DNA of 64,000 nt, taken from the NCBI GenBank assembly GCA_014058105.1, contig JACGCM010002394.1, positions 3,125,233 to 3,189,232 of the forward strand, read 5' to 3'. Under the pieces are notes generated by a model. That model was given only the letters and a program-made list of their open reading frames with translations, ran no database searches and was not told the origin of the DNA. Within the stretch, counting starts at the first letter, position 1. Every line of letters starts with the position of its first letter. The translations under genes were made by a program, and so were the position numbers. Source of the stretch: Kingdonia uniflora. Taxonomy: Eukaryota > Streptophyta > Magnoliopsida > Ranunculales > Circaeasteraceae. This document shows, one piece after another, positions 33,620-41,958 of this stretch.

Positions 33620-34780
33620 TAAAATCAACATCGAAATCGATATATTGATCGAGGTCCAAGAAGCCAAGTACCCAGAATAGATCTTGAACATTGTAGTAGT
33701 TCCAAAGAAGAATGGGAAAGTCAGAGTTTGTGTATATTTTATAAATTTAAACAAATTTACACCGAAATACAGTTTTCCTCTTCCCATTATTTATCAAATC
33801 CTTGATTCTATAGCAGGTCACGAGCTACTATCTATGATGGACGTTGTTTCATGGTACAACCAAATACCCTTCTTAAACGCCGATTAAGAAAAGGCAACCT
33901 TCATCACGGAAATAAGGCTCTATTATTACTAAGTCATGCCTTTCGAACTGAAGAATACTAGAGCAACCTATCAAAGATTAGTGACGAGCATGCTCAAAGA
34001 ACACTTGGGGAAGATCGTTGAAGTATATATTAACGATCTACTCTGCAAAAGCTTACATAAGAAAGATCATATCACACATCTCGATACAGTCTTCAACATA
34101 TTACGGTCATACCGCATAAAACTCAATCTAGATAAATGTCAATTTGGAGTGCACTCTAACAAGTTGTTGGGACATCTCATCAGCAAGAAAGGAATCGAAG
34201 CGGATCCAGATCAGATTCGAGCTCTAATCTCCATGCCATCACCACAGACAAAAAAAATGTGCAGAAGCTCGCTGGCAAGATTGTAACTATCAACAGATTC
34301 ATCTTCAAGTCTTTAAATTGATGTCGATGGTTGTTCTTGCTACTTTGTGGATCCACTTGAAGGGGCAAAGGATGACAAACTGAAGAGGTCGATTGGACAA
34401 CAAAATGTGAAGCAACTTTTTAAGAAGTCAAAATTTATCTAGGGAAATCTCTCAAAATGAGTACCCCGATAGATAATGAGGAATTGATCATCTACCTTGC
34501 AATTGCAAATAACTCTCTCAACTCGATTCTCATTCGGCTCGAAAGAAAAATTGAGAAGCCAGTGTATTTTATAAGAAAAACCCTCACACCGACAAAAACA
34601 CGATATTCTAAGATCAAGCAACTACTCCGCACACTCGTCTACACATCACATAAGCTCAAGTACTATTTTCAAGCACATTCAGTCAAGGTTATGACAAATT
34701 ATCCCCTTCGAGAAGTACTATCTAAGAAGGAGAAATCGTGTAGAGTGTAACAATTGTTCATCGCTTTGGGAGAACATAAG
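33620..34780 (+). pseudogene. Tat-3 reverse transcriptase and RNase H (broken)
   Basis: RT is open at 33684-33887 and 33936-34286. The active site reads VYINDLL (about 34023-34045), so the first catalytic Asp is Asn, which should abolish activity. The part LNLDKCQFGVHSNKLLGHLIS is kept. RNase H is open at 34457-34750 and stops at the deletion join. Confidence 0.8.
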
Positions 34781-34784
34781 ACCA

Positions 34785-35099
34785 ATTAGCTTGCAATATA
34801 AACTGGATCGATGAAACACGGGCTCCAGCTATTGCCAACTAAGTCGATATCATCATATGCTAGCTAATTCATACAACATAAGAGTTCGAAGTCCCGAGTT
34901 TGAAATAGATGACCTAGTCCTTCGAGAGATCCCCAAGAACATAAAAGAGTTAAATACTAGGAAGCTCGCGGAAAACTAGGAAGGTCCGTTTTTGGTTGTA
35001 GGACGAACAGGTTTTGGATCCTACTACCTCATGACAAAGGACGGCATCAGAATACCAAACCCTTGGAATACTAAGAAATTGAAGCGATATTATCGTTAA
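34785..35099 (+). pseudogene. Tat-3 integrase C-terminal part after internal deletion
   Basis: Just after RNase H (ttgggagaacataagacc) the sequence continues as the far C-terminal integrase region (tgcaatataaactggatcgatgaa), which in Tat-2 lies about 1.5 kb further on. It ends LKRYYR-stop at 35097-35099. The second RNase H and the integrase core are missing. Confidence 0.75.
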
Positions 35100-35269
35100 A
35101 TCCCTAATTTTCCAAACACATGATACATATACTATTTTTCCTTACATTCCAAAAGTGAGATTTCAATCTCCAACAGTATGTACATTTTTTTCTCATTAAT
35201 AAAAACTTCTTAGTTTTTTCTCCCACATTACTCTCTACAATCATATATATATTTATCTACTAAATCTCA

Positions 35270-35430
35270 AACGATTAAAGCAAAGGTAATACTAGCTTTC
35301 AATCAATACACATCTACTATCTCTAACGATTAAAGCAAAAGTAATACTAGTTTTTAATCAATACACATCTACTATTTCTAATGATAAAGCAAAGGTAAAA
35401 CTAGTTTTCATCTATCTAACGTCTACAATA
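35270..35430. repeat. Short tandem array of Tat-3 (~62-bp units)
   Basis: Two to three units of gattaaagcaaaggtaatactag + ttcaatcaatacacatctact at about 35275, 35337 and 35390. This is the reduced counterpart of the 160-bp arrays of Tat-1 and Tat-2. Confidence 0.7.
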
Positions 35431-35455
35431 TAGAAACGAAAAACAGTTTACAACT

Positions 35456-35945
35456 TTGGAGCTCTATAAGACAACCGGTTTCCACCCATTCCTACAACTT
35501 TGGAGCAAAGGCAACTACTTATCTGCCTCTCTCCACCCATTCCTCCGTAATGGGACCAATACCGGTTTCCATAAGGTTCAAACATTTACTTCGATCTACG
35601 TCAACCTTACAGATACAACCCTTCAACACCAGACAGTCATGTAACATGTCCCTTTCCATCTCAAGCCTCTTCACTTCCTCCACAAAATAGGCAATTATTG
35701 TTATTATCTCCCTCGAATGCACCTCGTCCAAGGAAAGTTGGCTTCGAAGCGTCAACTTTTGTTGATCTGGTATGGCCAGGTCAACAAAATTCTCACGCAT
35801 AATCTGATAATGTTTATTCAACTTTGTGTAGTGAGCCTTAGCACTTTCCAAGCGTCCCTCCAAATCTGCTACAAGACCATTCAATACCTTCAGGGATTTC
35901 ACAGATTTACCCCATTCGACCTTGTTTTTTACTTTCTATTCATTT
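35456..35945 (-). pseudogene. Tat-3 long antisense gene, last exon only
   Basis: The minus-strand open stretch at 35519-35902 codes a coiled-coil segment and the conserved tail IIAYFVEEVKRLEMERDMLHDC, then GCICKVDVDRSKC, matching Tat-1 (9420-9560) and Tat-2 (22560-22660). The rest of the gene is deleted or unrecognisable (35950-36600). Confidence 0.7.
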
Positions 35946-36600
35946 AAAACCTGTACTTCCCTTCGTACCTGATAAACATCATAGCTATCATAGTTATCCA
36001 CCCTAACAAACCGATATTTATCTCTCAGCCTCAACTCGCAAAATACATACTGGGTAAAAATAAATCCCATTTATTTTTCAAACTATACTTTTATTAAATC
36101 ACTTCGAGCACGCTTATTTCTATCATACATGTTTACTCAGTTTGATAATCAGATTTGCAACATTCAACACATACATAATCCAAATGAACTGCCCTTTATA
36201 GTTTGGTAAACAATTCATATTTTGATCTACCATATTATATTCTACAGTTCGATATCATCATTTTCATCTACTAATCCCGAGTTTCAGACATTTGATATCA
36301 CAACAACCTTTTTCATTAGCTCGAAACTGCAGGTTATAGATTACTTTACAGGAAATAGTAAATTACACATACTTCCTACAAATTGTTCTACAAATTGCAA
36401 TCACTATCCAATATCGTCAAGATTTTCAAGTACGAACACCAACAGCTTCGTCCACCTCTGAGACCACTACTTCTTCAAGAAAACGAAGATGGTGGTAACA
36501 GAAGTCTTCCACCTCTAAAACCACCACTTCTATAAGAAAATGAAGATGGTTGTAACAAAAGCATATTTCTACCACTGCCTCCTCCTACAGGGCCCAATCA
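35946..36600. other. Tat-3 antisense block remnant without clear genes
   Basis: Low-complexity AT-rich sequence with no matching exon of the long antisense gene. A ~75-bp direct repeat occurs at about 36445-36590 (ccacctctgagaccactacttct / ccacctctaaaaccaccacttct). Confidence 0.5.
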
Positions 36601-36698
36601 ATCGCAGCATAATGGCGAGACTTTCTAGCACGGACTCTAGCAGCCTTATCATCCTCAGTTATGGAATCCTCTGCAAGAAGATGAAGAAACACCCTGCG

Positions 36699-36914
36699 CT
36701 ACTCCCCCTCTACCACCAAATAATACAACCGCCCTATCTGGTAGTAGTCATTATCCGCCTCCACTGCCTCCTCATATGTCATACCGTGATAGGTAAGCTG
36801 CACTAGAATGGGAGTAGGAATATCTAAGGACTGCGTCCCAAAGTAGTGAAATTGGAGTTCCTGCACTTTGGCAAGAACCCTAGATTCATAAACTTGATGT
36901 CTGGTTCTCACCAT
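36699..36914 (-). CDS. Antisense small gene B1 of Tat-3, 71 aa, unknown function
   Basis: Open minus-strand frame from ATG 36914: MVRTRHQVYESRVLAKVQEL..., with PTPILVQLTYHGMTYEEAVE in the middle and stop at 36699-36701. It shares start, centre and spacing to the TATA box with Tat-2 B1. Start chosen by that alignment; the frame is open further upstream but not conserved there. No known domain. Confidence 0.55.
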   Translation of the reverse strand: MVRTRHQVYESRVLAKVQELQFHYFGTQSLDIPTPILVQLTYHGMTYEEAVEADNDYYQIGRLYYLVVEGE

Positions 36915-36978
36915 TATCAGTACAAAAGATTTGAAGAGACAGAAACTTGCAGAAGAATAACAAGCAGTACAACAACAG

Positions 36979-36986
36979 TATTTATA
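36979..36986 (-). promoter_or_regulatory. TATA box of antisense gene B1 (Tat-3)
   Basis: Minus strand tataaata, about 65 bp upstream of the B1 ATG. Third independent copy of this arrangement. Confidence 0.55.
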
Positions 36987-37233
36987 CAGAGACATACATT
37001 CAATGCAGGGAAGATTTCCAAAGCAGTCATCATTCAAAGAATACTTATGGGAAACCCAACAACCAATGAAACACAATCACCATCCTAAACAACATTCCAA
37101 TTCCCAACAATCCCTTACACTTCTAAGACAAAATTTCACGTACCAAATCCACCGTTTTCATGTCAAACAACTTCATATCTCCATACTGAGCTCGATTGAA
37201 CCTTCTCAACTTCAGACACACGTGCCTTCAGTT

Positions 37234-37246
37234 GAGAGGGGGCAAT
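37234..37246 (+). other. Tat-3 polypurine tract
   Basis: gagagggggcaat directly before the LTR start TGTAAGAACTTATCC. Confidence 0.75.
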
Positions 37247-37743
37247 TGTAAGAACTTATCCCTCGAGCTGGGATATCATCAAACTAATACTATACACGTG
37301 ACATACGCTATCAACAATGACACCTAGACTACCAACTGTAGAAGAACGTAGCTCGAGCACTCTAACTAAAAGAGAACAAGTCAAGGACACCTGTCTCTCA
37401 CAAACTGACAGTTACAAAGATAACTTCCATTCTTCCCCCAATTCAGAAGAACGTGTTTATACACGTAAATGAACCGAGACTAAGGTCTATAAAAGGGACA
37501 TAACACAAAAGAAGAAGGGGACCAAGTTTTTCTAGCTCAAGAGATCATAACTTGTAATCAAAATATCAGTCTTAAGCAATAAAGTTACAGTTACTAAAAT
37601 CCTCAAGTCGAGGTCGTAGTTTTTACCTATTCAGAGGTTTCTACGCTAAACATTGTGTCAATTTCTATTATTTATTCTATTTGTTGTCACATGTACATTT
37701 GGTGTAAGAGCCTTCAGAGCTATTACGAAACTAGGCCCTTACA
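37247..37743 (+). repeat. Tat-3 3' LTR (497 bp)
   Basis: TGTAAGAACTT..CCCTTACA. Contains a TATA-like tctataaaag (near 37488-37498) and caataaag (near 37577). Host-type flank follows; the expected 5-bp target duplication partner (gtaac) would be left of the window. Confidence 0.85.
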
Positions 37744-38196
37744 GTAACCACTGACCAAATCAAAATGTGGTAGTTCGTTTTTCTTCCTTTGACATCCTCT
37801 TTCAAAGAGTTGAATTTTTCATTTAACAAGGGAAATGATAATGATAATTGCTATATTGAAGAATGAAACCCAATTACTACCAACAACAACAAAAAAGTCA
37901 AGTTATTGAGAATGCAAAAACGTCATAAATATTTTTCTTTTGATTTTCTTTGAAAGTGAACAAAACTCTGTGCAAGGAGTCCAACAACGTAATGAACCAT
38001 ATGGGAGTCTTTAGGAATTTCTTCAAACTCTAAAAGATGGAAGGAAACTACTTTTCAAAAATTATATGTAGTAAAAATAATTATAATCTCGCATCTAGAA
38101 GAGGTACTCATTGTTCAGTATTTGACAATCAATAGCAGTTAAGTCCATCGAGCAAAATAACCATATCTGTGGCAAGTTGATCTTTGCAAGTGTTTA
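37744..38196. other. Intergenic DNA between Tat-3 and the MITE
   Basis: AT-rich sequence without a recognised gene or repeat. It is the start of the gene island on this side. Confidence 0.5.
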
Positions 38197-38206
38197 TTTA
38201 AAATTC

Positions 38207-38689
38207 GGGTGAATTTGACATATACCTTAATATTTTATGACATATTTGACTTACACTCCACAGTTTGCAAAATATTTGACATACACCCCACATTTACAGT
38301 TTGACTACAGTTGACCAACATTTGAATTGTGGAAGTATATTCATTGTCGAAACTATCCTTAGGGGGAACACGTGATCTTTTATTCAAACTTGCAAAATAA
38401 ATAAATAAAAATAACGTTTCAATCATCCATTGGTTAAAGGTCGAATAATCCAACGTTCGTTCAGGATGTGAGTATCTCGAGGAGTTTTTGAATTTATTTC
38501 AAAAGAGTAGTTTTGTCTTTAAAAAAAATAGAGTTAGGTTGACTAAAGTCAGAGATAGTCAACTGCAGTTGCAGTTAACCGCAGTCAAGCTGCAAATGTG
38601 GGGTGTATGCCAAATATTTTGCAAACCGTGGGGTGTAAGTCAAATATGCCATAAAACTAAAAGCATCAGGGTATATTTCAAATTCACCC
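38207..38689. mobile_element. Mutator-like MITE with ~150-bp inverted ends
   Basis: Starts gggtgaatttgacatatacc and ends with its inverted counterpart (aatttcaaattcaccc); the inverted arms align over about 150 bp, including tttgcaaaatatttgacatacaccccacattt. A perfect 10-bp target duplication tttaaaattc flanks it (38197-38206 and 38690-38699). Long inverted ends with a 9-10-bp duplication are typical of Mutator-type elements. It has no transposase. It lies 80 bp beyond the DUF4079 stop codon, probably within or just past the 3' UTR. Confidence 0.9.
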
Positions 38690-38769
38690 TTTAAAATTCT
38701 CAGTGAGCAATCAATATCAACGTTACCCACTTAAAGAAATTACATAAGTTGCATCTTGGTAAAGATTAC

Positions 38770-41290
38770 TCAAGTGCTGAGGCCTAATTGAAGCCCAAGT
38801 GCAGAGTGGATAAGAAATAGAGCCATGATTCCACTTCCTAATATTCCGTGGACGCTGCGAAGCTCAGGCCTTCCCTACAAATTTGAACAAAATGATACTA
38901 GTTATAGAGAATACAGGAAATGCAGCCAAACTATGTCCCTGCAAATACTATTGGAGGAACTTTTCACTGAAACTTTGTATTTAAAATCATTTCATTTGTA
39001 ATTACCTCAAATAATGTAGGCAAAATGGTTTGTATAGTCAGAAGAGAAAGTCCAATTAGACCTGTAATAGCATGAGGACTGCAAGCAAAAATATACATAC
39101 CGTTAGTCGACTTAGTTCTAAGATCTCAAATAAAAAGTAAGAAAAGATCAAAGATGGGCAGAAAACGAAATTCATACTTAGATTCTTGCAAAGCTGGGAA
39201 TATGAACTCGAAGAACATAAGATGATGAAAACTAAGTTTTAGGAGTACCTCTCAAGGATAGGTTTATCAGAAGTAAGCAGAGATGTAATTCCACCAGTTG
39301 CCCCAAGGGCAAAGAAGAAAAACATTCCAGCCAAAAGCTTTGGATGCAGGTCTTTGGCCTTCGCCTTCTCCTCCTGAAATCGTAGTAAAGAAGAATATGT
39401 GCACAAGTTAATGAGATACTACTTGAAATTAATACGGGGTGAATTCCAAATATGATCATTGGTTTTAGACGATTCTTCAAAAAATTTGATAAATATGGAT
39501 AGTGCGTTACCACTTACCACATCATCGGAGTACCGTATGCGGAAACCTAAGTATGTTCCATAACCTCCCATGGCAAAGAGCACAACAACCTAAAAAACAC
39601 AGATAGAACCAGTTAACTATTGGAGTATATAATAAAATTTCTGAAGCTATAATCCCGTAGATAAATACCATGTTCCCAGGATGACCCCAATGCACAAGCC
39701 ATTCAGGAAGATTCAATGTCTTCACAATCTCAACAAAAGGTGCAAATGCAGACCTCACAGTCGCCGCTGTTAAGTCCCCATGTTCGGCAAATAAGTTTTC
39801 ATCATTAACTAATCTTACAGACATGGAGGACTACAAAGAATAGACGTGAAGAAAATAAATCCAGAAACTGGACTAACAGAATGAGTGACACATTTGATCA
39901 AGTATTCTTTACGAGAACATTGGTACTAATATTTTCATGATACTCTTAAATCAAATTCTTCATTATACCATACAATTTTAAGAAAAATATCAGTTGTGCC
40001 AAGATTGTATTTTCCTGATAAGGATCATACTGCTGGGGTTTACGGCCCAAAAAAAAAATTAGTTCCCGTTCGAACTGACTGTTCAAACAGAAGGAGTCAG
40101 AACTTTATCTGTCTACATAGTTCGAACTGGTTGTTCGAACAGAGATCGGCAGTAACTTATTTTTGGTGGTTTAAAGCGCATTGTGATGTGTATTTCGGGA
40201 TTAGTTTCATGGGATGTCTATTATAAAGCTAGGGTTTTATTTAGAAACCTCCATTGGTGAGATCTAAGACAGGTAGAGAAGAAGAGATTGAGGTTTTCGG
40301 TGAGTTTCTTTGGTTTTCTCTTGGGATTTCTTAGGGTTTCTTGTTGTGGGATTATTAGTCTTGAAAGGAGAGTGGGTAAGGTTAAGAGATCTTTGTAAAT
40401 TATTGTAACCCTTTGGGAAGATTGATAATAAAATTCATCGTGCTTGTCGAGGGGAGGGGGGTATTTGATCCTTTTGGGTTTCCACCTCTATTGAAATCGT
40501 GTGTGCGTTATTGCTTTGTGGTTTGAACTTTCTAGGGTTAAAGTCAGCGATCTTCAAGTTCTTGCTTGCTATATTTTGTGCTTACACGTTCAATTAATTT
40601 ACCCATAGTTTCCTAACACATACGATAATTGACAATGGAACTCAATGGGAATATTTTGAGAGAGCCCTTACAATGAGGCCAAATTTTTATTTTATTTTGC
40701 TTTATACTATTCTAGAAACACAAGCGAACACATATTAGCTTCAAAATTAGGTGCTGTGTATAAGCGCCTTTTTCTGTAGTGTTCCACTTGGTTTTTCAAG
40801 TGGCTCACTTTCTTAGTAATGCTCTTAGCTCTCTCTGGTTGGTAGGGAGATAATTCTCGCTAAAAATAAATTTCAATGCTATTAATCATTAATATCCATT
40901 TTTTTTGCAAAAATTCCAACTATCTAGATTTTTTTATATGAAATAGCAAAATGTACATTACTAGATTAACAGTAGTGTACCTCCGGGGAGAGCCGCAACG
41001 AATACCAAAGGCAAAGGGGCAAAGGAGTACAACACACTCTCACTACTGCTGAGCTCAATCTTAAGATCCCCCTCAACACATTTTTCATCTATCTCTAAAT
41101 CCTCAATGCACCCCACATTCTTCACTGCAGCGCAATAACTAAGACTAGCCCTGGTACTACTGATGGTTGAGTGTCCACAATGTAACAACCCAGCGGGTAT
41201 TTTGGTGAAAGAGATTTGAGAATCAGGTGAGAAAGAGAGAGGAGAGATTTGTGGTTGAAGAATGGTAGAAACACTAAACATTGTTGCCAT
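38770..41290 (-). CDS. Chloroplast DUF4079 family membrane protein, 260 aa, six exons
   Basis: Exons: 40981-41290, 39669-39766, 39518-39589, 39249-39373, 39006-39078, 38770-38874; all introns have GT..AG ends and phases join without a stop. Start at ATG 41290 (MATMFSVSTILQPQ) gives a Ser-rich N terminus expected of a plastid transit peptide. The mature part begins after ALPGAATVRSAFAPF and holds LPEWLVHWGHPGN, MGGYGTYLGFRIRYSDDV, KDLHPKLLAGMFFFFALGA and a last hydrophobic segment ending GLQLGLST, i.e. about four membrane helices. The family is a conserved, poorly characterised membrane protein of cyanobacteria and plastids, with an Arabidopsis homologue remembered as At3g61870. The gene is intact. 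Function unknown; thylakoid or envelope location is inference. Confidence 0.9.
39993..40620 (+). repeat. Copia-type LTR-like sequence in intron 1 of the DUF4079 gene
   Basis: Within the 1.2-kb first intron (39767-40980) and antisense to the gene. Features of a plant copia LTR are ggggtttacggccc, a leader-like agggttttatttagaaacctcc, tgtaaattattgtaaccctttggg and an end cccatagtttcctaaca. The start is uncertain and no clear target duplication was found, so it may be a decayed solo LTR. Confidence 0.5.
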
Positions 41291-41958
41291 TTGGAATGAT
41301 AACAATGAGCTCTCTAGTGAGGAAGATAATAAAATGGTGAGGAGACTTGGGAGAAGAAAGGCAAAGCCAGTAGATATTAAAATCAGTTCACGTGGTGTCA
41401 ACACTCCCTCCCATATTAACCTTCTTTCTTTCTTTTTGTATTTTCATGAGGTATCCTAGAAGCATCACACATATCTCAATCAGTACGGCTTGGAGAAGGT
41501 GTGCAAAACTGTGAGAAAATGTGGTAATGCTGGTTACAGCTCGAAAAAGGCAGAGCTGTGTAAGAAATGGTGGTCTCCCACCGTAACAGGATTTAAGCAA
41601 GCAAGATCATAGATACATAAGAAACAATGAAAACTGAGACAACAATATTGGAGCTTCTCATTACTTGATCAGTAAAAATCAGATTTCAGGTTCAAGGAAA
41701 AGTTAAATGTACAATGAGTATACCCCATTTGCATTAGCATAGGGTAAAAAAATTCTTTGACAGAGTTTACTGATTTACTCTTACAATATAATCGACAGGC
41801 GCCTCTGGCATCCTAGGGTTAATTACACAACTTTTTCCTTACTCCTCTACACCACTGAACGGGAATAAGTCTCTACTCGTTGGTAATCTTTCGAATGGCC
41901 TGAACTTCCTCATGTAGCTGTTTTGTCTGGGTCTTTATGGGTTTACCAAAACCAAGAC
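41291..41958. other. Intergenic region: DUF4079 promoter and FLD 3' flank
   Basis: Short spacing (668 bp) between two genes on the same strand. It holds the DUF4079 5' UTR/promoter (minus strand) and the FLD 3' UTR. A CT-rich run (cttctttctttctttttg, 41420-41440) lies in the promoter side. No separate gene seen. Confidence 0.5.

Larger units (their letters stand above)
32136..37743 (+). mobile_element. Tat-3: Ty3/gypsy retrotransposon, Tat type, plus strand, 5' part outside window
   Basis: Mid-gag to 3' LTR (37247-37743). It carries a deletion joining RNase H directly to the integrase C terminus near 34785, and a shortened antisense block. It is interrupted in gag by Tat-2, hence the oldest of the three insertions in the stack. 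The right flank (gtaacc, 37744 on) is the first non-element sequence before the gene island. Confidence 0.8.

Noticed and set aside
38488..38694. A short gene near 38.5 kb
   Set aside because: Lies inside the inverted arm of the Mutator-like MITE; there is no independent coding evidence.
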